From assembly GCF_946187725.1 (NCBI RefSeq), contig NZ_CAMHSK010000012.1, forward strand, positions 18,367-82,366: a DNA stretch of 64,000 nt, given 5' to 3'. Under the pieces are notes generated by a model, which was given only the letters and a program-made list of their open reading frames with translations, was not told where the DNA came from and did no database searches. Positions 1 through 8,001 of this stretch are shown here, piece after piece. Source of the stretch: an uncultured Treponema sp. (GTDB lineage Bacteria > Spirochaetota > Spirochaetia > Treponematales > Treponemataceae). Position 1 is the first letter of the stretch, and each line of letters starts with the position of its first letter. The translations under genes were made by a program, and so were the position numbers.

Positions 1-290
1 CCAAGCCCAAGCCCTTCGATTATGTCTTCATCTCCGTCTCGTGCTGAAGCGATAATCACTGGAATCGTATTGTTGAATTTTTCGCGGAAGAATTTGAGGA
101 ATTCAAAGCCGCTCATTCCGGGGAGATTTAAATCCAGAATAACAAGTTCGGGTGTAAAAGTTTTGAGTAAATCAATTGCATCTTCTGCACTTAAAGCCTG
201 GGAAACATCCATTCCTTCTTTTGAGAGATACATCGAAATCAAATCGGACATTTCCGGAACATCTTCTATTACAAGAATTTTAGTACTCAT
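1..290 (-). CDS. response regulator receiver domain protein (truncated at the left edge)
   Basis: Only the first 96 residues are in the window. They form a CheY-like receiver domain: the start MSTKILVIEDVPEM gives the acidic pocket (E9, D10), the phospho-acceptor aspartate lies in LVILDLNLPGMSGFEF, and the conserved Ser/Ala position follows in VIIASARDGDED. The output domain, if there is one, lies off the left edge, so an OmpR-type regulator and a stand-alone CheY cannot be told apart. It is divergent from flbD. A link to motility is suggested only by position. An AAGG sequence precedes the ATG. Confidence 0.85.
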   Translation of the reverse strand, partial: MSTKILVIEDVPEMSDLISMYLSKEGMDVSQALSAEDAIDLLKTFTPELVILDLNLPGMSGFEFLKFFREKFNNTIPVIIASARDGDEDIIEGLGL

Positions 291-300
291 ATTAAAACCT

Positions 301-329
301 TACATAAACAATGAAAAAAACTCAATCAA
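301..329 (-). promoter_or_regulatory. candidate sigma-70 promoter for the response regulator
   Basis: Read on the minus strand, TTGATT and TATGTA are 17 bases apart, and the -10 box lies 10 bases before the ATG. It is a moderate match. A TATAAT further upstream (351-356 complement) is an alternative. The rest of the 291-494 intergenic space is AT-rich; on the plus strand it holds only a weak candidate for flbD (TATCAT at 440-445). Confidence 0.35.
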
Positions 330-494
330 AAAATAAGAATCTAATAAAAAATTATAATTCTCCGATAATGAAGAAGGCGACCCTTAGGGAAGTGCTGATA
401 AAACTGTAAAAAATACTTTCAATATTCTTCCATTTGCTATATCATAGATGGCAGATTTTTAAAGTGTTTTGTCTTGTTCAGGTGGGGGGGTAAA

Positions 495-692
495 ATGATT
501 CCTGTAACGAAATTGGACGGCTCTACTTACTGGATAAATCCACATTTAATTGAGAGTATGGAGCAGAATCCTGATTTGACGATTGCGTTTTTCTCCGGCA
601 AAAAAATTGTTGTAAAGGATAAGCCAGAGGAAGTGATTGACCGAATCGTTTCCTATCGTCGTCAGATTGGCATTAATGCAATTGAAATGTGA
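495..692 (+). CDS. flbD: FlbD family flagellar protein
   Basis: A 65-residue protein matching the small FlbD family found at the head of spirochaete and Gram-positive flagellar operons. It opens MIPVTKLDGSTYWINP, the family signature (I-x-VT-x-LDG-x-x-x-x-INP), and carries the usual VKDKPEEVIDRI stretch. An upstream ATG at 474 is in frame, but the ATG at 495 is preferred because it sits 4-5 bases after a run of G (GGTGGGGGGG) acting as ribosome binding site and gives the family-typical N-terminus. It is the first gene of the motility operon here, 49 bases before motA. Its biochemical role is unknown; it is not the NtrC-type FlbD regulator of Caulobacter. Confidence 0.9.
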   Translation: MIPVTKLDGSTYWINPHLIESMEQNPDLTIAFFSGKKIVVKDKPEEVIDRIVSYRRQIGINAIEM

Positions 693-741
693 GAAAGAGA
701 ATAAAAACATTTAAATATAGAAGAAATAGTAGGAGAATTTC

Positions 742-1524
742 ATGGATATAGCTACAATAATTGGTCTTGTCGGCGGTACGGTTGCCATCGGTCTTGGTGT
801 CATCACTTCTGGTGGTTCAATCGGCGGTATTATCGATATTCCTTCCGTATTCGTTACTGTTGGTGGTTCTTATGCCGCATTGTTCATCGTTGCACCGCTC
901 AAACAGGCAATCGGTCTTTTCAAGATTATGGGAAGGGCCTTAAAGACCTTTGATTACGGCGAAAAAACGCTGATTCAGAATATGGTCGCGCTTTCCGAAA
1001 AGGCTCGCCGTGAGGGTATCCTTGCTTTGGAAGAAGGCCTTGACGATTTAGACAATGCTTTCATGAAAGAAGGTCTTCGAATGGTTGTAGACGGCACTGA
1101 CGGCAATGTAATCCGCACAATCATGGAAAATGAAATGAGTCAGACTGAAGCCCGTCATATGAGCTGGGTAGGTGTCATCAACGCGTGGGCAGGTTACGGT
1201 CCTGGTTTCGGTATGTTGGGTACGGTTATCGGTCTTATTGGTATGTTGAACAACCTCGAAGATAAAAGCTCGCTCGGTCCTAACATGGCTGTCGCTTTGA
1301 TTACAACACTGTACGGTTCTATGCTTGCAAACTGGCTTGTCGCTCCTTTCGCAAACAAACTTTCTGCTCAGAACGCTCAGGAAATGTCTACAATGGAAAT
1401 GGTAATTGAAGGCGTTCTTTCTATTCAGGCTGGTGACAACCCGCGAATTCTTGCGATGAAGCTTTTGACTTACCTTGACCCAAAAACACGCAAGGCAATC
1501 GAAGCGGATGTCCTCAAAGACTAA
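742..1524 (+). CDS. motA: flagellar motor stator protein MotA
   Basis: MotA with MotB forms the proton-conducting stator in the inner membrane that drives flagellar rotation. The 260 residues show the expected four membrane segments (about 3-25, 33-53, 147-170, 183-203) and a cytoplasmic loop at 60-140 rich in charged residues, where contact with FliG occurs. The motif GYGPGFGMLGTVIGLI at 151-166 includes the conserved proline (P154), and a second functional proline is likely P202 in NWLVAPFA. The ribosome site AGGAG precedes the ATG. It is 31 bases upstream of motB, as in other treponemes. Confidence 0.97.
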   Translation: MDIATIIGLVGGTVAIGLGVITSGGSIGGIIDIPSVFVTVGGSYAALFIVAPLKQAIGLFKIMGRALKTFDYGEKTLIQNMVALSEKARREGILALEEGLDDLDNAFMKEGLRMVVDGTDGNVIRTIMENEMSQTEARHMSWVGVINAWAGYGPGFGMLGTVIGLIGMLNNLEDKSSLGPNMAVALITTLYGSMLANWLVAPFANKLSAQNAQEMSTMEMVIEGVLSIQAGDNPRILAMKLLTYLDPKTRKAIEADVLKD

Positions 1525-1555
1525 TGAAAAATAATTCTGAAAAAGGCTGAAAATA

Positions 1556-2320
1556 ATGGCAAAAAAAGAGAAAAAAGAACCTGCCAAACCGTCAACCGCG
1601 TGGCAAGGTACTTACGGTGACATGATTACGCTTATGCTCTGCTTTTTCGTCATGTTGTACGACCCGTCAGAGGTCGATCTCATGGCCTTGAATCAGGTTC
1701 AGCAGTCAATTGCTGTCACAACCGAATCAATCGATGCTCCTGTTACATCCGGAGGTCAGTCTCTCGCTAACGGAAAACTTGCCGATTTAGGAAACTCAAT
1801 TTCGGCTCTTCCTTCACTTGAAAACGGACGCTCGCTCGCAATCGCAAAAAAGAAGGCTGTCAGTCTTTTTGTTCCAGAAGTAAATTCTGCAAAAGTCACT
1901 ATTTCCAGTGATGAGCGCGGTCTGATTATCTCTCTTGCTTCTGATGTTTTCTTTGAACAGGGGAGTGCAGTCCTAAATATTGATGAAACTCGTGATATTC
2001 TTCTTAAATTGTCGAAATTTTTTCAAGATTCTGAGATAAAAAACCGAAGATTTAGAATAGAGGGACATACGGACTCAACGCCAGTTCCGGCTGTCATTGA
2101 TGATACTGGCCGCAATATTGGTTATCCGTCAAACTGGGAGCTTTCAACGGCGCGTGCAGCGAATGTTCTTCACTATCTGTCAGATTTTGGTGTTGATGAA
2201 CAGAGTTTCTCAATTGCCGGATATGCTGACACAAGACCTATGTTTTCTAACGAAACAAAAGAAGGTCAGGCGTATAACCGCCGCGTTGACATCATCGTTC
2301 TTGATGAGGGTCATTTTTAA
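1556..2320 (+). CDS. motB: flagellar motor stator protein MotB
   Basis: The second stator subunit, anchoring the complex to peptidoglycan. A short basic N-terminus is followed by one membrane helix (about 21-37) with the proton-binding aspartate D22 in the YGDMITLML motif. Residues about 120-250 are an OmpA/MotB peptidoglycan-binding domain, seen in the strings [26 protein letters not shown] and NRRVDIIV. The 254-residue length is normal. It is followed by a 65-base gap before fliL that has no recognisable terminator. Confidence 0.97.
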   Translation: MAKKEKKEPAKPSTAWQGTYGDMITLMLCFFVMLYDPSEVDLMALNQVQQSIAVTTESIDAPVTSGGQSLANGKLADLGNSISALPSLENGRSLAIAKKKAVSLFVPEVNSAKVTISSDERGLIISLASDVFFEQGSAVLNIDETRDILLKLSKFFQDSEIKNRRFRIEGHTDSTPVPAVIDDTGRNIGYPSNWELSTARAANVLHYLSDFGVDEQSFSIAGYADTRPMFSNETKEGQAYNRRVDIIVLDEGHF

Positions 2321-2385
2321 TGCTAACATTTTTCGATAAATCGTTTTTCGATGTATTGAATGTGCTTTAGGATAAGGAGTTTACT

Positions 2386-2940
2386 ATGGCAGATGAAGAT
2401 GATGGTATTGGATTAGATGACAGCACAGATGCAGGAGCTGCTCCTGCGAAAGGCGGAAAGGGTCTTCTTATTCCGAGCCTTTTGAAATGGATCGCAATCG
2501 GACTTGCTGCAATCATTCTTATTGTTACTGTCGTCGTTATCACAATGAAAGTTGTTGGCGGAAACAATACTGGAACTGGAACTGCAATCCCAATGACAGA
2601 AGAATATACGGCATCAAAAGAAATCCTTGACTGGTATACCTCTCTCGGATTGATTCAGACTCGAACAATGGAAGCTAATCCTGCTTCTGTTCGCGTTGAT
2701 GTTGTTCTCGGCTATAAAAAGGAAGATAAGGCAACTTCAACAGAAATCACTCAAAGAACTGTTGAACTTAAAGACTTTTTGCGCCGATATTTTACACAGA
2801 AGACTGCTGATGAGCTCAGACCTCAGAATGAGGAAAATCTTAAAATTGAGATTAGAAATGCAATTAACGACAGCATTCTGAGTTCTTCAAAGATTAAGGA
2901 TGTTCGCTTCATGCAGATGGATGTAATCCAGTCGAACTAA
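2386..2940 (+). CDS. fliL: flagellar basal body-associated protein FliL
   Basis: FliL is a single-pass inner-membrane protein around the stator that affects motor function and flagellar positioning. The 184 residues have an acidic cytoplasmic tail, one strong hydrophobic segment at about 34-57, and a periplasmic domain with the FliL pattern VRVDVVLGYKKEDK followed by a helix beginning TQRTVELKDFLRRYF. A good ribosome site (AAGGAG) lies 8 bases before the ATG. The position between motB and fliM is canonical. Confidence 0.93.
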   Translation: MADEDDGIGLDDSTDAGAAPAKGGKGLLIPSLLKWIAIGLAAIILIVTVVVITMKVVGGNNTGTGTAIPMTEEYTASKEILDWYTSLGLIQTRTMEANPASVRVDVVLGYKKEDKATSTEITQRTVELKDFLRRYFTQKTADELRPQNEENLKIEIRNAINDSILSSSKIKDVRFMQMDVIQSN

Positions 2941-2983
2941 AAAATGAATTGATTAGCTGAAAAGCGTTAGAAGGTGGGAAGAC

Positions 2984-4018
2984 ATGAACGAGGTTCTGTC
3001 ACAGGATGAAATTGACCAATTGCTTCAAGCCATCTCTTCCGGAGATTCCGGGGCAGATGATTTTAAGCCGGTCAGTGACACGCGAAAAATCAAGATTTAC
3101 GACTTTAAGCGTCCGGACAAGTTCTCAAAAGAACAAATCCGTACAGTGCAGATTATGCACGAGACTTTCGCGCGTCTTACAACAACAAGTCTCTCTGCAC
3201 AGCTGCGTTCTCTGGTTCATGTCCATGTAGCGTCTGTAGACCAGCTCACTTACGAAGAGTTTGTGCGCTCGATTCCAACTCCGACTACACTTGCTGTAAT
3301 CAACATGGATCCTCTCAAAGGCAACGCTGTTCTTGAGATTGACCCGGCTATTACATTCAGCGTTATTGACCGTCTGTTCGGTGGTACTGGTCAGGGTGCA
3401 AAAGTCAGCCGTGATTTAACTGATATTGAGCAGTCCGTAATGGAAGGCATTATCGTTCGAATCCTTGCGAATATGCGTGAGGCATGGACTCAGGTAATCG
3501 ACTTGCGGCCCCGTCTTGGTCAGATTGAAACTAACCCGCAGTTTGCTTCAATCGTTCCGCCTTCAGAAATGGTTGTCCTTGTAACATTGGAAACAAAAAT
3601 CGGCGAGGAAGAGGGTATGATGAACTTCTGTATCCCTTACCTCACAATTGAGCCGATTGTATCAAAACTTTCTTCACAGTTCTGGTTCAGTTCTGTAAGA
3701 AGAAGCTCTACAACACAGTATCTTGGCACCCTTAAAGAAAAACTTTCTGATGTCAATATGGATGTCGTTGCAGAGATTGGCACAATCAATCTTCCAATCC
3801 GTGAGGTTCTTGCCTTGCGTGCAGGTGATGTTGTGCGTCTGTCTACGGTGCGTGTCGGTGATCCGCTTACACTCAGCGTCGGAAATGAAAAAAAATTTTA
3901 CTGTCAGCCAGGTGTCGTCGGCAAGAAGATGGCTGTTCAGGTTATCGGCAAAATAGATCAGAGCGAATCTGACGATTTTGAAGAATTATCAGTTGAAGGA
4001 GATGAATCTTATGAGTGA
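2984..4018 (+). CDS. fliM: flagellar motor switch protein FliM
   Basis: FliM forms the middle of the C-ring and receives CheY-P. The N-terminus MNEVLSQDEIDQLLQAISSG contains the CheY-binding motif (LSQ-D-EIDQLL). The centre (about 40-230) is the CheC-like domain with GGTGQGAKVSRDLTDIE near 147, and the C-terminus (about 245-325) is the FliN-like SpoA domain. The length of 344 is normal. Its end overlaps the next gene's start by 8 bases, so the two are probably translationally coupled. Confidence 0.97.
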   Translation: MNEVLSQDEIDQLLQAISSGDSGADDFKPVSDTRKIKIYDFKRPDKFSKEQIRTVQIMHETFARLTTTSLSAQLRSLVHVHVASVDQLTYEEFVRSIPTPTTLAVINMDPLKGNAVLEIDPAITFSVIDRLFGGTGQGAKVSRDLTDIEQSVMEGIIVRILANMREAWTQVIDLRPRLGQIETNPQFASIVPPSEMVVLVTLETKIGEEEGMMNFCIPYLTIEPIVSKLSSQFWFSSVRRSSTTQYLGTLKEKLSDVNMDVVAEIGTINLPIREVLALRAGDVVRLSTVRVGDPLTLSVGNEKKFYCQPGVVGKKMAVQVIGKIDQSESDDFEELSVEGDESYE

Positions 4019-5186
4019 TGGAACAATATCACAGAGCGAAATTGACGCATTGTTGTCAGGCGTTGATGTTGGAGGTCTTTCATCTGGTCCGTCTTCCAAT
4101 GTTAATATTGATACAGCAACACTTTCAAAATTCGCTGACGGATTAAAAGATAAGGTTGTAGCAAATCTTAACGGTATGACCGGTTCAACATTTGAAATCG
4201 GTGCGCCGTCTGTCGAATCTATGGACAGAGACCAGCTTCTCGCAAAACTGCCAGAAATGGTTGTTGCTGTTATGGCAGATTTTAACGCAGGTCTTAAAGG
4301 TGACCATCTGGTTCTGCTTTCTCCGGAATTCGCACAGAAAATCACAAGTCTCGTAAATAAAGAGGAAAATGCTGACCTTGATGATATGGCTCTTTCTGTA
4401 ATCGGTGAATTTGTCTCAACCCATACAGGTTCTGAAATCACTGATTTGAGTTCAATCGCAGGTCTCGCATCGAATCCACCGGAAGCCTTGCATGTACCTA
4501 AGGCTATGGTTCGAATTCCTCAGGGCACTTTCGCCTTGATTACATATCCTCTCACTTTGGAAGATCAGTCTTACACCCTTTGGGAAGCAGTTTCAAGCGA
4601 TGTTGCTGAAGGAATTGCAAAAGCTCTCGGCGGTGGTTCTCCTGAGCCGGCAGCCGCTACTGGCGGAACTTTGAGTGCTGCAGATATGGCTTCGATGGCA
4701 AATCTTGCAGGCGGTGCTCCTCAGATGGGCGGCATGGGAATGGGCCAGCCACAGATGGGTGGTATGCAGATGGGCGGATTCCAGCAGCAGCCAATGATGG
4801 GCGGTATGGGAATGCCACAGATGGGTATGCAGATGCCTCAGATGGGAATGCCTATGGGTATGGCAATGCCGAATGTTCAGTCTGTTCAGTATCCAAATCT
4901 TACAGGTGGTCCTACATCTCAGGAGCAGGGCAATATCGGTCTTATCATGGATGTAAACATGGAAATGACCGTAGAGCTTGGACGCACTAAAAAGCAGATT
5001 AAAGACATCTTGGGAATGGGTGAAGGTACAATCATTGAGCTTGATAAACTCGCCGGTGAACCTGTAGATATTCTTGTAAACCACAAGCCTATTGCAAAGG
5101 GTGAGGTTGTAGTTATCGATGAAAACTTCGGTGTTCGTGTTACCGAAATCCTTTCACCAATGGAGCGCGTAAGCGACCTTCGATAG
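4011..5186 (+). CDS. fliY: flagellar motor switch protein FliN/FliY with a methionine-rich linker
   Basis: A long FliN of the FliY type: a SpoA (FliN) domain at about 305-390 behind a CheC/FliM-like N-terminal part. The N-terminus MSDGTISQSEIDALLSG carries a FliM-type CheY-binding motif. The start at 4011 is chosen over an in-frame ATG at 3978 because AAGGAG lies just upstream and it gives the FliY-like N-terminus. Between the two domains, about residues 236-285, is a low-complexity linker of Met, Gly, Gln and Pro with about 18 methionines in roughly 50 residues, coded by 4720-4870. It overlaps fliM and is followed by a hairpin terminator. Confidence 0.93.
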   Translation: MSDGTISQSEIDALLSGVDVGGLSSGPSSNVNIDTATLSKFADGLKDKVVANLNGMTGSTFEIGAPSVESMDRDQLLAKLPEMVVAVMADFNAGLKGDHLVLLSPEFAQKITSLVNKEENADLDDMALSVIGEFVSTHTGSEITDLSSIAGLASNPPEALHVPKAMVRIPQGTFALITYPLTLEDQSYTLWEAVSSDVAEGIAKALGGGSPEPAAATGGTLSAADMASMANLAGGAPQMGGMGMGQPQMGGMQMGGFQQQPMMGGMGMPQMGMQMPQMGMPMGMAMPNVQSVQYPNLTGGPTSQEQGNIGLIMDVNMEMTVELGRTKKQIKDILGMGEGTIIELDKLAGEPVDILVNHKPIAKGEVVVIDENFGVRVTEILSPMERVSDLR

Positions 5187-5206
5187 AAAAAAAAGAAAAA
5201 ATAATG

Positions 5207-5247
5207 GCATCTGTCCGAAAAACTATTCGACAGATGCTTTTTTTTTT
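5207..5247 (+). terminator. rho-independent terminator after fliY
   Basis: GCATCTGTC at 5207-5215 pairs with GACAGATGC at 5229-5237; with one bulged C the stem extends by three A-T rich pairs. A run of ten T follows directly. It lies between fliY and fliO, inside the conserved gene order, so it may only lower downstream expression. Confidence 0.85.
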
Positions 5248-5255
5248 GCTATAAT
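5226..5255 (+). promoter_or_regulatory. candidate internal promoter before fliO
   Basis: A TATAAT box lies at 5250-5255, directly after the terminator T-run. The -35 (TTCGAC, 18-base spacer) is a poor match and lies in the hairpin arm. A promoter here would explain how fliO onward is transcribed past the terminator. Confidence 0.35.
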
Positions 5256-5295
5256 ATTTAAAATATCGTTATTTTGTCAAAAAGTGGGTGGGATT

Positions 5296-5973
5296 ATGAC
5301 AAAGTTTTCTCGTGCTTTCAAGGCTCTTTGCTTTGGAAGTTTAGTATTGTTTTCAAATTTGACTGTCTTTGCACAGAATCTAAATCAGAATCAGCCTGAA
5401 TCTGCACAGCTTTCACAAAACGCTCAATCTGAATCTCAGAATAATATCGCACAAGGCCAGTCTTCAACACAAAATGCTGAATGGACATGGAGCAATTCTT
5501 TTGAACAGACTCAGCAGGCTCAGCCTTCTACATTTGCTCTCTTCTTGAAAATGGTTTTTGCGCTTGCTCTTGTTCTTGCCATTGCGTATCTTGCGTTGCG
5601 CCTTCTCAAGCGTGGCAATAAACTTTCAAATTCGGACGATCCTTTTCTTCGCCATGTTTCTCATCTGCCTTTAAGCCAGAACCGCTCCGTTGATGTCGTT
5701 ACCATTCTTGATCATGCTTTCGTGCTTGGGGTTTCTGATAATGCTGTGAATTTAATTTCTCAGATTGAAGACAAAGAGCTTGTGAATTCCATGAATCTTT
5801 ATGCTGATAAAAAGGATAATTCAAAACGCCCGCGTTCATTTGATGATATTCTTTCGATTTTTATGCCTGGCTCTTCTTCTGAAGAAAATACAAGAAACAT
5901 TTACGGTTCCAGTGCTCAAGATGCGGCTGATTTGCTAAAAAGACATCGAAACCGATTGAACGAGGAGAATTAA
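5296..5973 (+). CDS. fliO: flagellar biosynthetic protein FliO/FliZ
   Basis: FliO helps assemble the FliP ring of the flagellar export gate. The 225 residues show an N-terminal signal-like hydrophobic segment (about 8-27), a Gln/Asn/Ser-rich stretch (about 27-70), one membrane helix (about 78-103) and a cytoplasmic tail starting LKRGNK with the FliO-type pattern LSQNRSVDVVTILDHAFVLG. The ATG at 5296 after GTGGGTGGG is preferred to the GTG at 5284. The stop is one base before the fliP start. Confidence 0.88.
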   Translation: MTKFSRAFKALCFGSLVLFSNLTVFAQNLNQNQPESAQLSQNAQSESQNNIAQGQSSTQNAEWTWSNSFEQTQQAQPSTFALFLKMVFALALVLAIAYLALRLLKRGNKLSNSDDPFLRHVSHLPLSQNRSVDVVTILDHAFVLGVSDNAVNLISQIEDKELVNSMNLYADKKDNSKRPRSFDDILSIFMPGSSSEENTRNIYGSSAQDAADLLKRHRNRLNEEN

Positions 5974-5974
5974 T

Positions 5975-6859
5975 ATGGAATTCCGTAAAATGCTTTCATA
6001 TTCTTTCCATAAATGGCTGCCTAAAATCGTGCTTGCTTCATTCATTTCAATTTTCTGCCTTTTTCCAGTAACTTCTCAGTCAAGGCAGAATCGTAATTTC
6101 CCGCAGGGCTCTGCTTCGGGCAGAACTGAAATGCGTGGTGATGTTCGTGGAATCGATTTTCCGAACATTGATGTGAATATAAGCCGTCCGCAGACAGGGG
6201 AGCAGGTTGCTTTTTCGGTTCAGTTGCTGCTTCTTCTCACTGCGCTGACGCTTGCGCCAAGCCTTTTGATTCTTACAACCTGTTTCCTTCGTTTTTCTAT
6301 CGTGCTTGACTTTATTAAGCGTGCTCTTTCCCTGCAACAGGTTCCGCCGACTTCTGTTTTGAACGGAATCGCACTTTTCATGACGATTTTTATCATGTTT
6401 CCGACTCTGCAGAACATTTACAATAATTCTTTGCGGCCTCTTTCGAACGGGGAGATTACAATTGAGCAGGCATACCGTGAGGCCGAAACTCCTTTGCGCA
6501 CATTTATGCTCAATCAGACAATTTCCCGCGGAAGTGACGGAAGTTTGCAGTCAAAATACATTTCTTCTTTCCTGGCCATGGCGAATCTTCCTTCTCCAAA
6601 CGGTCCGGAAGACATACCGACCTATGTGATAATTCCGGCATATATTCTGCATGAACTGACTGTCGCTTTTAAAATAGGTGTATTCCTTTACATACCGTTC
6701 ATCGTAATTGACATGGTTGTTGCCAGCATTTTGATGAGTATGGGTATGATGATGCTGCCGCCTGTTCAGATTTCAATGCCGTTTAAGCTGATGCTTTTTG
6801 TTATGGTTGACGGCTGGGGGCTTTTAACGCAGCAGCTTTTCCAAAGCGTTATAAAATAA
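5975..6859 (+). CDS. fliP: flagellar type III export gate protein FliP
   Basis: FliP makes up most of the core of the inner-membrane export gate. The 294 residues begin with a signal sequence (about 10-33), then a short polar region and the FliP core with ALTLAPSLLILTTCFLRFSI, FPTLQNIYNNSLRP and the C-terminal signature VASILMSMGMMMLPP. The length includes an N-terminal extension of about 70 residues, normal for FliP with a cleaved leader. It starts one base after the fliO stop. Confidence 0.97.
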   Translation: MEFRKMLSYSFHKWLPKIVLASFISIFCLFPVTSQSRQNRNFPQGSASGRTEMRGDVRGIDFPNIDVNISRPQTGEQVAFSVQLLLLLTALTLAPSLLILTTCFLRFSIVLDFIKRALSLQQVPPTSVLNGIALFMTIFIMFPTLQNIYNNSLRPLSNGEITIEQAYREAETPLRTFMLNQTISRGSDGSLQSKYISSFLAMANLPSPNGPEDIPTYVIIPAYILHELTVAFKIGVFLYIPFIVIDMVVASILMSMGMMMLPPVQISMPFKLMLFVMVDGWGLLTQQLFQSVIK

Positions 6860-6895
6860 GCAGTTACAAAATTGTAATTAGCGAAGGAGTTTTTT

Positions 6896-7165
6896 ATGTC
6901 TGTTGGAATGATTGTAAATCTTATGCGTGGAGCGGTTTTTCAGGTTTTCATTTTGTGCGCGCCTGTTCTTGGGGCAGCCTTGATTGTCGGTCTTATTGTG
7001 GCTATTTTTCAGGCTACAACATCGATTCAGGAGCAGACCCTTACTTTCCTTCCAAAAATGCTTGTGATTCTGGCTATTCTTGCCCTAATCGGCGGCTGGA
7101 TGTTCAGTATGATGGGAAATTATACGGTAAATCTGCTTTCCCAGATTCCGAATCTTGCAAAATAA
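6896..7165 (+). CDS. fliQ: flagellar export gate protein FliQ
   Basis: An 89-residue protein with two hydrophobic hairpin helices, matching FliQ. Conserved features are the opening MSVGMIVNLMRGAVFQV and the segment IFQATTSIQEQTLTFLPKML. It forms the lower collar of the FliPQR gate. AAGGAG precedes the ATG. It sits between fliP and fliR as in nearly all flagellar operons. Confidence 0.96.
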   Translation: MSVGMIVNLMRGAVFQVFILCAPVLGAALIVGLIVAIFQATTSIQEQTLTFLPKMLVILAILALIGGWMFSMMGNYTVNLLSQIPNLAK

Positions 7166-7201
7166 AATCTGTAAACTAGACGGATAAGCTGCGGTTGAAA
7201 A

Positions 7202-7999
7202 ATGCTTGATAGAATCCTGATTAATGCACCTGTTTTTCTCTTGATTGCGGTCAGATGTTTCGCATTGATTATGACTCTTCCTCTTTTTTCAATTAGAAAT
7301 GTATCCCGCCTTTCAAAAGTGGCTTTTACGGCATACATTGCATACATCATATTTCCTCATGTTGATTTTTCGATGTATGCTCCGTATATTGCAAGGGACG
7401 GTGCAATTTCTCTTCAATATATAATGCTTCTTGTCGGCGAAGGCCTTATCGGAATCCTTACTGGGTTTTATGTGACGCTGATTTTTGCCGCATTCAGTTC
7501 TGCGGGTCAGTTTTTTGCTTTTCAGATGGGCTTTTCTGCTTCGGAAGTATACGATGCACTTTCGCAGGTTGAAAACCCTCTTATGGGTCAGTTTTTTAAC
7601 CTTGTTGCAATGCTGATTTTTTTGCAGAGTGATTGGGCAATCATGCTCTTCACCCGTGCACTTCTTTCAAGTTTTGATTCTCTTAACGCCCTTACCCTTG
7701 TGATGCAACGGGATAAGATGATTCAGTTTTTGCTCGGCGGTCTTACGAAGCTTTTTGCCGATGCTTTCATCATTTCTCTTCCAATTATGGGAACTTTGCT
7801 TTTGATTTCAGTGACCATGGGAATTCTTTCGAAAGCGGCTCCTCAGATGAACCTTATGAGCGAAGGTTTCCCAATCATGATTCTTACTTCTTTCTTCATT
7901 ATAAGCGTGCTTTTTCCGCAGATTTGTGATTTCTTTGTTCATTCGTTCCAGTCGGGATTTTCGGCTCTTGAACGGCTTTTTGTGATAGTTGGGGGCTGA
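7202..7999 (+). CDS. fliR: flagellar export gate protein FliR
   Basis: The third core gate component, 265 residues with about six hydrophobic segments. Family strings include LVGEGLIGILTGF, AGQFFAFQMGFSASEVYD and the late AAPQMNLMSEGFPI. The ribosome site is weak (GCGGTTG). The stop is two bases before the flhB start, so the two are likely coupled. Confidence 0.96.
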   Translation: MLDRILINAPVFLLIAVRCFALIMTLPLFSIRNVSRLSKVAFTAYIAYIIFPHVDFSMYAPYIARDGAISLQYIMLLVGEGLIGILTGFYVTLIFAAFSSAGQFFAFQMGFSASEVYDALSQVENPLMGQFFNLVAMLIFLQSDWAIMLFTRALLSSFDSLNALTLVMQRDKMIQFLLGGLTKLFADAFIISLPIMGTLLLISVTMGILSKAAPQMNLMSEGFPIMILTSFFIISVLFPQICDFFVHSFQSGFSALERLFVIVGG

Positions 8000-8001
8000 G
8001 A

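Noticed and set aside
1048..1587. 179-codon open frame on the minus strand across motA
   Set aside because: It is a shadow of motA, which has full family motifs; the antisense product has no recognisable features.
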